Assembly: GCA_030949945.1 (NCBI GenBank)
Contig: JAUZRZ010000072.1
Span: 1-44,591 of the forward strand
Length of the DNA stretch: 44,591 nucleotides
DNA from: Sulfurimonas sp.
GTDB taxonomy: Bacteria > Campylobacterota > Campylobacteria > Campylobacterales > Sulfurimonadaceae
Direction of reading: 5' to 3'
A program made the translations under genes and the position numbers. Below are positions 1 to 9,437 of the stretch, one piece after another (within the stretch, counting starts at the first letter, position 1; each line of letters opens with the position of its first letter). The notes below the pieces were generated by a model. The model saw nothing but the letters and a program-made list of their open reading frames with translations, searched no databases and was not told the DNA's origin.

Positions 1-538
1 CAGGATGATTTTTTTCAAACCATTACGAGTAGCCTCAACTCTTTTAGAATAGAGTTCAAGAGGATGATTCACTTTTTTGTTTCCTGCTATAAGTTTGTAC
101 AAAGAAGTTTTCTTTTTTTGATATATCTTTGTTTATAGATTTTGGTATACTTTGTGCAAAATTAAACTTGAAATATTTTTTGTTGTCTATAATGTCATCA
201 TTCAAGTGAAAATTTTATTAAAATATTTATGTTTCCTCAAATCCCAATTATCAGGTCCTATGAGTTCACTTTCAAAAATCAGTAGATAAGATTTTCTATA
301 TTTTCCTTAGCTGAATAATATTTTTGGCATTTCATTACTGTATTACTATTTTTGAATTTTCAATATTATTGAGTATCTTGTGTCGATAAATCCAGCTATT
401 AATATCTTTTAAAATTTTTCCTTCAATAGATAAAATGGATACATACAGTTATCTCTATTTATAATGCTATCATTTAAATCAAAAAAGCTTATTATTTTGA
501 TATGGAGTCCAATACCACAATGCAAAGCTTTTTCTCAT
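1..538 (-). pseudogene. GT10-like glycosyltransferase, partial (window edge), frameshifted
   Basis: The reading starts MRKSFALWYWTPY at 538 and runs off the left edge. The ATG overlaps the stop of the preceding CgeB-like gene (ATGA), so the two are translationally coupled. Stitching frames gives IFESELIGPDNWD, then KYFNKIFTWNDD, NKKYFKLNF and CTLIAGNKK followed by NHPLELYSKR. This resembles the C-terminal domain of bacterial GT10 (fucosyltransferase-like) enzymes, which move a sugar from a nucleotide donor to a surface glycan. Several single-base indels break the frame. The position at the end of the sugar operon fits a role in assembling the O-antigen or capsule. The GT10 call rests on motif memory, and donor and acceptor are unknown. 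Confidence 0.55.
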
Positions 539-1549
539 GTGATTTTTTCCAGTACATCTTTTAGTCTATCTATATATCCATGTTTATTTAGAGCTTTTTT
601 TCATGTGAAGATTTTTTTGATATTTTCCTCTCTCTTCTTCATTTTCCAAGTAGTATTTTATAAGTAACTCTGCTTCATCAATATCTTTTATAACAAACTA
701 CCTCTTCACCTATGTCAAAATAGTTTTCTATACTAGGTGCATAGTCTGTTAATTGAAATCCACCAAAATGAGGTATTTCAAAATTTCTTGCTTTATTTGA
801 GATGATGTTTTTGGCCCAGAAGGCTTTACAGGAGAAGAAACTGTTTATAAATGGTCTTACTCCGCTTAGCAAGTATCTACTATCAAAGATACTACTATTT
901 CCTATATTTAAAGTTTATCTTTGAACTTACAAAATAGTTCATTCATCTCTTTTGCTGACAAAGTACCATTATCCCAACCTTTCCCAAAAGCTTCTATAGT
1001 GATACCTCTTTTTTTTGCAATGTTTTTATAAACCATCCTCTATAAGGATGATAACCACCTACAAATGAAACATCATACTTATAACTTTCAAACGGCACTA
1101 TAGTATGTGTATTTGTTGCAGCCCATTGGCTATATATGATATTTTTTGTCCTATTTTTTTATATTTAGGTAGTGAAAATTTTATCTGTGGTTATACAATA
1201 CGTAAAGTGGTTTGCAAATTTCGATGTAAAAATCATCAAAATCTCACTGATCATCTCCAAACCAGTTTACACTGTTTTTATATTTAGATTTTAAATATTC
1301 AAGTGTTTGTATTTCAAATTGCTCTTGAAAAAGAGAAAAGAAAATTAAATCAGGATTTTCACTGTCTGCGAACTCTTTAAGCTTGTTTTGCATTGGGACT
1401 GTGTTGTTTAAATAATCATCATAAAAAAACATCACTACATTACTTGTCCTAATGCTTCAAAGAACTTTAAATCCATCAAGACCTATGAGGTTTTTTCCAC
1501 GAGCCTTAACGCCATAATCATATTGCAAGTCTACATATAGTATTTTCAT
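535..1549 (-). pseudogene. CgeB-like glycosyltransferase, frameshifted
   Basis: The start MKILYVDLQYDYG at 1549 follows the rfbH stop directly (AAATAGATG). Fragments read DLIFFSLFQEQFEIQTLEYL then NWFGDDQ (about residues 70-105), and near the C-terminus RNFEIPHFGGFQLTDYAPSI then YFDIGEEVVCYKD. This order is typical of the CgeB/DUF3880 family of GT-B glycosyltransferases found in surface polysaccharide loci. The full length would be about 335 residues. At least four indels break the frame, for instance a lost G and a gained T within 10 bases where WRFDDF is expected (near 1240). Paired opposite errors like this suggest sequencing error rather than decay. The sugar transferred is unknown. Confidence 0.6.
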
Positions 1550-2857
1550 CTATTTACTTACAAACTCTCTAATTTTACTAACCATATACTCAATAGCATC
1601 ATCACCCATACCAGGATACAATCCTATCCAAAAACTATCATTCATTATTTTATCTGTATTTACTAACTCACCAATTACTCTATAGTCAGAACCTTCTAGT
1701 CATCTCATCAAACAGTGGATGTCTTAAAATATTACCTGCAAATAAATTTCTTGTTTGAATGTTATTTGCTTCTAAATACTGAGACATTTCATTTCTTGTA
1801 AATTTACAATCATCTTTGAGTGTCATCATAAAACCAAACCAACTTGGATCTGAGTTTGGTTGAGTAGATACTAAGATTAAATCTTCTAAATCTTTCGAGT
1901 CCATCATATAAGTTTTTTAAAGTTCTCTTTTTCTTATCTCTACAAATGATGGAAACTTTTTCAAGTTGTGCTACACCGATAGCTGCTTGCATATCAGATA
2001 CTTTTAAAGTTAAATCCGAAGTGACTATAGACATACTTATGATCATACCCTTTTGGAAAGTTTCCTAACTTCTTAGAAAATCTATCTCCACAAGTGTTAT
2101 CAACTCCACTTTCACACCAACAGTCTCTACCCCAGTCTCTCATACTAAGCATTATCTTTTGTAAAAGAGGATTGTCGGTATAGGTTGCTCCACCTTCACC
2201 CATAGTCATATGGTGCGGAGGGTAAAAACTACTTGTTCCTATGTCTCCCCAAGTTCCTGTTGGTTGTCCATCATAGGTTGATCCTAGTGCATCACAGTTA
2301 TCTTCTACTAGCCAAAGATTGTGTTTATCACAAAACTCTTTGACTGCTTTGATGTTAAATGGATTACCAAGGGTATGCGCTATCATTACAGCTTTAGTCT
2401 TTGAGCTTAAAGCATGTTCTAAGTTGTGTAGTGTCAATGTTAAAATGTGTCAATTCCACATCTACAAACACAGGCACAGCTCCATACTGCACTATTGGTG
2501 TTATAGTTGTAGGAAAGCCTGCAGCAACAGTTATGACTTCATCACCACGTTTTATCTGTCTCTCTTTTAAAAGGGGTGAAGTGAGAGTATAAAAAGCTAA
2601 AAGATTGGCACTACTTCCAGAGTTTACTAAAAAAGTCCATCTGACATTGAGGTATTTTGCTAATTTTTTTCAAACTCTTTTGAGTAACTTCCGTATGTTA
2701 GCCAAAAGTCAAGTGAACTATCAACAAGGTTAAGCATCTCTTTTTCATCAAACACTCTTCCTGCATAATTTACTCGAGATTTTCCGGCTATAAACTCTTT
2801 TGTTTGTTGTGGTTTATGAATTTTATCATAATAATTTTTAGTATTTTTAAGTGTTAT
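1550..2857 (-). CDS. rfbH: RfbH/DdhC: CDP-6-deoxy-4-hexulose 3-dehydratase (E1), frameshifted, start unclear
   Basis: This PLP-dependent but lysine-less aminotransferase-fold enzyme removes the C3 hydroxyl of CDP-4-keto-6-deoxyglucose. Stitched frames give [63 protein letters not shown], then HHMTMGEGG where His replaces the usual PLP lysine, and [19 protein letters not shown] with the cysteines of the iron-sulfur-dependent E1 group. The last part reads [17 protein letters not shown]. About 430 residues is normal for the family. At least four indels split it. No ATG, GTG or TTG lies in frame between an upstream stop (near 2862) and the first conserved residues, so the start is lost, damaged or hidden by an error next to the PemK-like gene. 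Its usual electron-transfer partner DdhD/RfbI is not in this window. Confidence 0.85.
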
Positions 2858-3147
2858 TTTTTAAGTACTTTTTCAAATATCTCGTCATTTACCTCTGCTA
2901 ACTCTTTCATAATAATGCTTTTGTTAAGTAAAAAAATTTTCTCAATATTTATTTTTGATTTATATGGCAATAAGTCATCAGGAAGAAGTATACTTTCACC
3001 TATAGTACTAAGATTTTTAGTTGTAATAAATACAAACTCTATATCTCCAAATTCATCAGGTTCAGTAATCGCTAATGCGGGTCTCGCTTTTGTCTTTGTT
3101 AAATCACTAAAAGGAAAAGGGAGTTTATAGATTTTCTTAGATATCAT
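2854..3147 (-). CDS. PemK/MazF-family toxin
   Basis: The protein begins MISKKIYKLPFPFSDLTKTK followed by ARPALAI, the standard N-terminal signature of PemK/MazF-type mRNA interferases (basic strand, then the RPA/RPV loop). It has 97 residues from this start, close to the family's 100-130. I chose the ATG at 3147 over upstream ATGs at 3156 and 3162 because GTGAGG lies about 9 bases before it. The start overlaps the end of the antitoxin gene, as is usual for type II pairs. It lies between an epimerase gene and rfbH inside the sugar operon and ends where rfbH should begin. RNA cleavage is inferred from the family. Confidence 0.75.
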   Translation of the reverse strand: MISKKIYKLPFPFSDLTKTKARPALAITEPDEFGDIEFVFITTKNLSTIGESILLPDDLLPYKSKINIEKIFLLNKSIIMKELAEVNDEIFEKVLKK

Positions 3148-3352
3148 TCCAAACATCCTCACTCTCTTGTGCTAAAATATTTTTAGAGAAACCATTCTCT
3201 TCTTGGTGTTTCATTTTTATTTTCTCTTCTTCTTCATTCTTAATTCTATTGTTTATAGGAACTAAAATCATTTCAAATTCATCACCAAATTCTTCTGGAA
3301 CTTCATAGCCAGTAAAAATATCTCTTGTAACTATTTCTCGTATTGCTAACAT
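3137..3352 (-). CDS. Antitoxin of the PemK-like toxin
   Basis: This 71-residue protein (MLAIREIVTRDIFTGYEVPE...) is rich in Glu and Lys toward its C-terminus and overlaps the PemK-like toxin by 11 bases. Small size, charged tail and position make it the cognate antitoxin. I do not recognise a specific DNA-binding fold. Its ATG follows the stop of the upstream epimerase with no gap (TAGATG), and the ribosome site AAAGGAG lies inside the last codons of the epimerase. The pair is therefore wired into the operon rather than given a visible promoter. Confidence 0.65.
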   Translation of the reverse strand: MLAIREIVTRDIFTGYEVPEEFGDEFEMILVPINNRIKNEEEEKIKMKHQEENGFSKNILAQESEDVWNDI

Positions 3353-4295
3353 CTATTTCTCCTTTTTCCACATATTATCTATTTTATTTAAATACGGATC
3401 ATTTATTATTATCTCTTTATCTAATCTATCATAATTATATCTAAAATATTCTCTCATTTTCATTACTGCATCTGTATGCGATGTAAATTTAAAATCTTTG
3501 AGTTCATTAAGTAGTCTCTCGTTATTAGAGGTGTACTCATTGTTTAAGCCATCATTTACAACTACAATTTCAGATTTAAAATCACTTGTTTCATTAATCA
3601 GATTTGCTAAAGTTATTAAATCTACTTTTTTACCAGTTGTTACATTGTAAATCTTTTCTTTAGCTTCATTATGCACAAACCAATCAATAATTTTCATTAA
3701 ATCATCTATATAGATATAATCAAATAATACATTTTTATTTATGACTATTGGCAACTTTAACAAGTTTTTTACAATAGCATTAGAAATAAACTTAAACCTA
3801 TAGTTTTCATACTCTCCATAAGCACCAAATATTACGAAGTTGCACTATTTTTTCTGATTTTTCTATGTATTTTGAAGTGATAGATTTATAAAAACCATAC
3901 TCATCTAAAGGCATCTCTTGTAGATACTCTTCCTCTTTAGCATCAACTATTGGCTTATGTTTTGCATACTCTGCACCGCTACCAAAAGAGATAATCTTTT
4001 TTACATTTTTTTCATGTTTTAGCAATATTGAAAAATATTCTAAGGTTGTATTCAGTGATATTTTTCATATCAGACACATCTCTACCTCCACCACGATTTG
4101 CGAGGTGAATAATAATGTCTATCTTATTTGATAATATATAATTATCTACTTGTGATTCATTGGTTAAATCCAACTCTTTACTTGATGGGGTAAATAAAGT
4201 ATAATTATTATGAGTAGCTTACTAAATATTCTTTTTTAAATGTGGCTGAGCCTACAAAGTCCATTTGAACCCAAAGGGTTATAAAAATGATTCAT
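3353..4295 (-). CDS. NAD-dependent epimerase/reductase 2 (extended SDR), frameshifted
   Basis: Stitched frames give GSNGFVGSATF (Rossmann glycine motif near residue 10), IDIIIHLANRGGGRDVSDMK, KKIISFGSGAEY, then LDEYGFYKSITSKYIEKSE, where YGFYK supplies the YxxxK catalytic pair, then VLFDYIYIDDLMKIIDWFV. This is the order of extended SDR enzymes such as GDP-fucose synthase or nucleotide-sugar epimerases, about 310 residues. The start at 4295 overlaps the upstream glycosyltransferase stop (ATGA). Indels occur near 4265, 4220, 4025 and 3800. It probably finishes or modifies the CDP-sugar made by the neighbouring genes. Substrate and product cannot be read from sequence. Confidence 0.65.
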
Positions 4296-5309
4296 AGATT
4301 TATACCACTCAATAACTTTTTACCTTTTAATAATGTTTTAAAAATAATTTGAGGGATTAATAGAGTAGAACAAATGCTACAAACCGAAATAATGGATATA
4401 GTCTTTAGTAAAGTGCTTATAATTTATAGTAATAGCCTGTAATCAGTTTTGACCATAACTAACTGGTCCAAGGCTTATAATATCTTTAAAATTAGTTTTA
4501 TATCTATTTTTCAAAAAAATAATCAGTAGGTTTGATAATTATATCCCTAAATCCTCCATTTCCATTAAAATTAACAAGTGCGTTAATCCTGCCATATATT
4601 GATTTCCGAAATTATTTTCCCATCTTGGATTCCCTGTTCTTATAGTTATCACAGGTTCTGAAAATAAATAACTTTTTACCTTTTGTGACTTAATATATGA
4701 ACTAAATAGCCAATATGAATCCAATTAGTATCATAATAATTACTTGTATTTACTTCATAGCCCATGAATCTACTTTAATAATAACATGTATGAGAACTTT
4801 GCAGCTGTGATGTCCATTTAGATAAATTAAAAAACTCATCTCCATCATTACAAATTCTATCTTCAGGTGTTTTTAATTTACAACACTTTTTCATCATTTG
4901 TAACTATATTTAAGATAGCTAGATAGCACAAAATTGCGTCATAATCAATTATCCTTACTTTCAAGTATATTAATAATTTTTTCTAAAGCATTCTCAGTAT
5001 TATAATAATCATCATCACCTAATATTTCCACATATTTTCCCTTTGCTTTTTTAAATAAATTATCTACATTTTTATCATATCCAATATTTTTATCATTTAC
5101 ATAATATGTAAATAGTTTTGAATCTTTATCTAAATAATTAGCAAATCAATGTTCTTAGTATTATCTCGCAGATTTATTATCAGAAATCATAATTTCTATT
5201 TTACTGAAATCTACATTTTTTTGATTTAGTATTGAATCTATTAAGCTGCACCAACATATTATGCTTCATTATAAGTAGGAATTCCACGGTCAACAATTTA
5301 TTGCTGCAT
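4292..5309 (-). pseudogene. Family 2 glycosyltransferase (RfbV-like), heavily frameshifted
   Basis: The intended start appears to be MQQNKLLTVGIPTYNEA at 5309, although the sequence as given has an early stop. Later pieces read DSILNQKNVDFSKIEIMISD, NDKNIGYDKNVDNLFKKAKG and VEILGDDDYYNTENALEKI. The opening motif, the ISDN motif and the DDD metal-binding triad define a GT-A family 2 enzyme, and YDKNxxNxxKxAxGxYxxxLGDDD is the style of dideoxyhexosyl (abequosyl) transferases. A C-terminal hydrophobic helix (LIPQIIFKTLLKG) ends the protein. At least six indels break it. Transfer of the dideoxy or branched sugar is a reasonable inference from its neighbours. Confidence 0.65.
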
Positions 5310-6240
5310 GCCTTCTATAAACTCCTCTTAATACTTTCTTATCTATATTCCATCATGTAGATTATATTTTGGATAGTAACCCAAATCATTTAAATCCAGT
5401 AATTTTAGCTTGTGAATTCATAATTCCATCCACTTCTATAAGGTATCCGTCTCCAAAATTTAATTTAGTTTTACTTTTTGATATTTTTAACTAAATTTAC
5501 AAATTCCCCTAATTTCATAAGAATCTCCTAGTTCCTTAATTCAAATGTTTTATACCTACAAGAACTACTTTCATTTGCATATTTGAGTATAACCATTAAT
5601 CCATTTACTACATCATCAATATATATAAAAATCTCTTTTTGGTGTCCATGAGTAAGATTGATCTTTTCTTCTTTGTTAAGTGAAATACTCCTAATAACAT
5701 ATTCTACAAATTTATCTTCATTATCATACTCTCCATAAATATGTTCTAAAAAAACATTATAAATAGAAATATTTTTAGATAATGGTTTTAACCAACTAAC
5801 TAAACTTTTTTTCGATAAAGAATAGTTTAGTAAATAATCATAACTAAAAGATTCTTTATTGAAATATGAATCAATATTAATAAATGATTTAACATTGTAT
5901 TTAATACCCAGTTCTGCTAACTTTAAAGGAAATATTAAATTTGTCTCTAAAACTTTCTATTAATCAATACATCTCCTCGTGCCATAATATCTTGTAGCCA
6001 TATGTAAAATTTGAAGAAATTTTGGATATATCTTTATAAACAAATTCTTCAATCTCATTTTTACTTCACATTTCCAAAAAACTCTACATTTGAGCCAGTA
6101 AAACGAGTAATACTGAGTGCCTTTTAACTCAGAAAAACTTCGCCTAAATCACAAAATACTATTTAAATTTCTTTGTTCAACTAGCTTTTTCAGGACGTGA
6201 CTTCCTACGAAGCCTCCCCCGTCACTAATATTGTTAGCAT
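5290..6240 (-). pseudogene. NAD-dependent epimerase/reductase 1 (abequose/paratose synthase-like), frameshifted
   Basis: A Rossmann start (MLTILVTGGGFVGSHVLKKL) lies at 6240. It is followed by LIFPLKLAELGIKYNVKSFI, INIDSYFNKESFSYDYLLNY with SLSKKS (Tyr and Lys spaced as YxxSLSK), LEHIYGEYDNEDKFVEYVIR and KEIFIYIDDVVNGLMVIL. The block 'FPLKLAELxIKYxVKSFINxD.FFNKExFSYDYL' is characteristic of CDP-abequose/paratose synthase-like reductases (RfbJ/RfbS type). The glycine motif is one residue short, probably an error. At least six indels occur. Because it directly follows the TPP enzyme gene, it could instead be the YerI-type reductase of a branched sugar pathway. Confidence 0.6.
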
Positions 6241-7997
6241 TCTTATGCTCTTTACAATCATTAATGAAGATAAATAGTCTTTTTTTTCTAGAAATGGATA
6301 CATATCTTCAATAGGTTTATTTTACAAATTTAATCCTTTGGTTCAACCGTAAGTCATTTTTTATGCCAAGAACAAATATTGACTAACTCTCGTGCCTCAT
6401 TTGCTGAAAAATAAGTATCTTTTAGTTCTTCATCAATATTTTCTAAATTATTAATATTTCTTGCGTTTAGGCCATATGCTTTTGCTATGGAAACTAAATC
6501 TGGAACACTGTAATCATTTACAGTTCCAGAATACTTTTCATCAAAGTAGAGTTCTTGAAACTGTCTGACCATACCAAGATTTTGATTATTTAGCACAAAT
6601 ATTTTTATAGGTAATTGTCTTCTTTTGAGTATCTCCAACTCTTGGATATTCATCTGAATACCACCATCTCCAGCGATAGCCACAACTCTTTTATCCGATG
6701 CTATTGCAGCACCTATAGCTGATGGTAAAGCAAATCCCATAGCTCCCATTCCACCAGAGAAAAGTACCCTTTGGTTTTGTGTAGTGTGTAAAGACTGAGC
6801 CACCCACATTTGATGCTGTCCAACATCTACTGTTACAACTTCATCACTCAAAAAACTTGCAATTTTTGATACTATTACATTAGGAACTTTTTTATTTCTA
6901 TCTATGCCTATCGTTGATGAAAATTTCTCTTTGTATCTCTTTAATGTATTTAGCCATTCTGTAGTATCTATCGTCAATTTTTCGACTGTTAAATCTAGTA
7001 AAAACTCTTTTACATCACTATGAATTTCTAAGTCCACTTTTATTTTTGAACCTAACTCATTTTTATCAATATCTACTTGTATGATGAAAGCTTCTCTAGC
7101 AAAACTCTCTAAACTTTGTTCCAGTTTGTCTACTATCAAGTCTTGAACCTAGCACTAAAATCAAATCACTATTCGCCAATGTGAGATTTCCATACCTATT
7201 GCCATAAGCACCAATAAGACCCATATTGTATCGTATATTCTTCACTAATTGCATCTTTTCCCATCAGCGAATAAACTATCGGTACTTTATACTCTTTTAC
7301 AAATGCAAGTAATTCATTTTGTGCATTTGAAAGTCTAACACCTGCTCCTACTAGCACAACTGCTCTTTTAGAATTATTTAATTTTTCTATAACTTCACTT
7401 ATTTTTTTATCATTCTTTTTAAATTCTAAATCTTGATGTTCCTGAGAATTATAGAAAGATTCACTATTCTTTTATATCTGCATCACTTCTTTGTACATCC
7501 ATGGGTATATCTACAAGTACAGGTCCCTTTCTCCCATTTTGTGATAGATAATGTGCCTTCTCAAGCTCATACCTTACTCTATTTACATCATCCACCATTA
7601 CGGCATATTTGACAATTGGTTTTACTATGCTTACAATATCCGTCTCTTGAAATCCTATTTGTCTGACTGGTCTATCGTATTTGTATTCATATGTATTGAC
7701 TTGACCCGTTATAAACATCGTAGGGACTGAATCAAAGTAGCAACTCCCTATGGGAGTAATTAAGTTTGTAGCTCCCGGTCCGCTTGTGGCAAAAGCAACA
7801 CCACTGTTTCCAGATACTCTGGCATAACCTTCAGCTGCAAAACCTGCACCTTGCTCATTTATACAGTTAATCATCTCCATATCTTCATACTTATCTATAG
7901 AGTGATAAATATGAGCTACCGCTCCACCAATATATCCGAAGACTTTATTAATCTCTTTTTGAAGTAAAAACTCTATTATGTAATCAGATATTTTCAT
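6241..7997 (-). CDS. Acetolactate synthase-like TPP enzyme (YerE-like, branched-sugar synthesis), frameshifted
   Basis: Three fragments assemble into about 580 residues. The N-terminal Pyr domain has FGYIGGAVAHI and NEQGAGFAAEGYAR with the catalytic Glu. The middle has QVNTYEYKYDRPVRQIGFQE and LVDIPMDVQ. The C-terminal PP domain has GGMGAMGFALPSAIGAAIA and GDGGIQMN...NNQNLGMVRQFQE, which is the GDG-NN thiamine diphosphate site. The end reads KPIEDMYPFLEKKDYLSSLM. The length equals an acetohydroxyacid synthase catalytic subunit, yet the gene sits in a CDP-sugar operon with no small subunit. The best-known parallel is YerE, a TPP flavoenzyme that adds a two-carbon unit from pyruvate to CDP-3,6-dideoxy-4-ketohexose. 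Indels lie near 7440, 7225, 7110 and 6355. Its start overlaps a stray rfbG tail stop (TAATG). Confidence 0.75.
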
Positions 7998-8116
7998 TAT
8001 TTACTCCACTCTATATTTTTTAATTTTGCATCTTGAACATAAGACTCTAAATCTTTTTCAGTATTGTTTTCATAATATGTTTTATACCACTTAACAGTTT
8101 TTTTAAGTAAAATCAT
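7997..8116 (-). repeat. Duplicated 3' end of rfbG, copy C (39-residue mini-ORF)
   Basis: This stretch encodes MILLKKTVKWYKTYYENNTE and then KDLESYVQDAKLKNIEWSK. It matches the last residues of RfbG (KTVKWYKNYYEN... then NLESYVSDAKAKNIEWAK) with a four-residue gap. It is an open mini-ORF: its ATG overlaps the HEPN gene stop (ATGA) and its stop overlaps the start of the TPP enzyme gene (TAATG). It is more like copy B at 8879-8965 than the true rfbG end at 9434. It looks like a remnant of another rfbG allele left next to the TPP gene. Confidence 0.8.
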
Positions 8117-8604
8117 CTCAACACCTCGCTATCCCTCGTAAATTTAAATTTCACTACACAATACCCATAAAAAGTATCATAAAAAGATATAAGCTTATCT
8201 TTCACTGCAAAAATATCATTTAAACTATCTACTAGTTCATCTACATTGAAACTATACTCATGAGCTACATCATTTCTGATGGTTCGTAAGTTCATCCACT
8301 CTTGCTTATCCAATAATTCAAGTTTTTCTAAGCGGTTGAGCATATCTATAAATGGCTTCCTTGAAAAATCTTCGCCCAAAAGAAAAAGCATATTAGCAAA
8401 AGTTTTTCACCCATACTATCTTGAAGCTTTGAAAATCGAAACAAAAATTGATCTATAAATCCTATTTCTTCAAGAGAAAATGATCTATATTTTCTGTATC
8501 AAGAGGTAAAAAATCTTCCAAATGAAAATATGCATTATTTATCATTTTTTTGTGTTGATTGCACTCATACAGCACCATTATCAATTTCTCTTCAAGTTCA
8601 TTCA
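8113..8604 (-). CDS. HEPN-domain toxin of MNT/HEPN pair, frameshifted
   Basis: The start MNELEEKLIMVLYECNQHKK lies just after the MNT gene stop (TGAATG). The C-terminal half reads FIDMLNRLEKLELLDKQEWM, then NLRTIRNDVAHEYSFNVDEL. RNDVAH is the Rx4H motif of HEPN ribonucleases, in an all-helical protein of about 160 residues. One or two indels near 8400-8480 separate the halves. In known HEPN/MNT systems HEPN is the toxin and the partner nucleotidyltransferase modifies and silences it. This is a family inference. The pair lies between two rfbG tail copies inside the sugar operon. Confidence 0.75.
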
Positions 8605-8892
8605 CAATTCCACCCCATCTCTAAGAGCTATTTTTTCTATCAGTCTATTTTCATCTTTTGCCATCACAGCATCTATTTTTTGCTCACCTATATACACATC
8701 TAGTTTAATTATAAATTTTCTTCTTAGTTCTCTCTCATTTTCAAGTTTTTCACTAGGACAAAGATATAGGTCTATATCTCCACCTCGTTTTGTATCATCT
8801 ATGCGACTTCCAAAAAGAAATATCTTACCATCAAGAAAAGTTTCGTTAAAAGCTTTTTTGATCAATACTCTCTCATTGTTAGTAAGTCTCAT
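8602..8892 (-). CDS. MNT-type nucleotidyltransferase antitoxin
   Basis: This 96-residue protein contains FLFGSRIDDTKRGGDIDLYL, the GSx(n)DxD signature of minimal nucleotidyltransferases, with both metal-binding aspartates present, and a third acidic residue in DAVMAKDE. It would AMPylate or otherwise modify the HEPN partner encoded immediately downstream. The ATG at 8892 lies inside the frame of rfbG tail copy B (AAATGAG), much as the RhuM gene start lies in the true rfbG stop. The frame is intact, unlike many neighbours. Confidence 0.8.
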   Translation of the reverse strand: MRLTNNERVLIKKAFNETFLDGKIFLFGSRIDDTKRGGDIDLYLCPSEKLENERELRRKFIIKLDVYIGEQKIDAVMAKDENRLIEKIALRDGVEL

Positions 8893-8965
8893 TTTCTACA
8901 CTCCACTTTATATTTTTTAGCTTTGCATCTACAACATAAGACTCTAAATCAATTGTTTCTATCAT
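8879..8965 (-). repeat. Duplicated 3' end of rfbG, copy B (28-residue mini-ORF)
   Basis: After a GGAG ribosome site, this mini-ORF encodes MIETIDLESYVVDAKLKNIK then WSVENETY. The core DLESYVVDAKLKNIKWS matches the RfbG C-terminus NLESYVSDAKAKNIEWA and, more closely, copy C at 7997-8116. By eye the shared stretch of B and C is about 90% identical in DNA. The mini-ORF runs past the start of the MNT gene, overlapping it by 14 bases. It marks the right boundary of the MNT/HEPN module. Confidence 0.75.
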
Positions 8966-9437
8966 TTTAATTTCTCCAAAATCTCTAAAGAGTTATATCT
9001 ATGTTTAATTTAGTAAATGCAAAAATTTTATTTCCTGCATGTAAGTTTCTAAAGTTTAACAATCTTTGTTCTTTGATTTAATGAGTGTTTATGGCATAAC
9101 CATTTGATATATACTCTTTTAAAACCGATGTCGCCCACTGTCTAAATTTTGTGGCTTTTTTGCTATTTACCCTATAGCCCACTGAGATTACGATGTCCAG
9201 ATTATAAAAATTTACTTTTCTAATTATACCATCTTTTGCAACCTGTTCCAAAATGGAACAAGTTGAAGTATGTACTAACTCTTCATCTTTATAGATATTT
9301 CCAATATGCTTTACAACAGCAGGTCTTTGTACGCCAAATAAAGAAGCAATATCTTCAGCTATTCACCAAATAGTTTCGCTATCTATAGAAACTTTTAGCT
9401 CTATTTCACCATCTGTGTATTTAATTATTTCACTCAT
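8966..9437 (-). pseudogene. RhuM-family protein remnant
   Basis: One frame from the ATG at 9437 reads MSEIIKYTDGEIELKVSIDS, ETIW-stop-IAEDIASLFGVQR, PAVVKHIGNIYKDEELV and VNFYNLDIVISVGYRVNSKK, then KFRQWATSVLKEYISNGYAI. This is the conserved N-terminal domain of the RhuM family, common beside mobile and TA-like elements and of unclear function. The frame holds for over 120 codons but carries in-frame stops: TGA at codon 25 and TAA near codon 120. That looks like true decay by substitution rather than indel error. The family is normally over 300 residues, so the C-terminal part is missing. The start overlaps the rfbG stop (ATGA). Confidence 0.7.

Noticed and set aside
4250..4275. Possible tRNA T-arm (GGTTCAAATGG on the minus strand)
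   Set aside because: No acceptor stem or anticodon arm around it. It encodes the GSNG Rossmann motif of an epimerase.
6241..7997. Housekeeping acetolactate synthase (ilvB/ilvI) for branched amino acids
   Set aside because: No ilvN/ilvH small subunit or ilvC nearby. The gene lies between rfbG-derived sequence and a sugar reductase with start overlap, so a sugar role is more likely, though not proven.
8522..8920. Plus-strand hydrophobic open frame of 132 codons
   Set aside because: It is antisense to the MNT and HEPN genes, whose motifs are clear. The composition is the usual AT-rich mirror of a coding strand.
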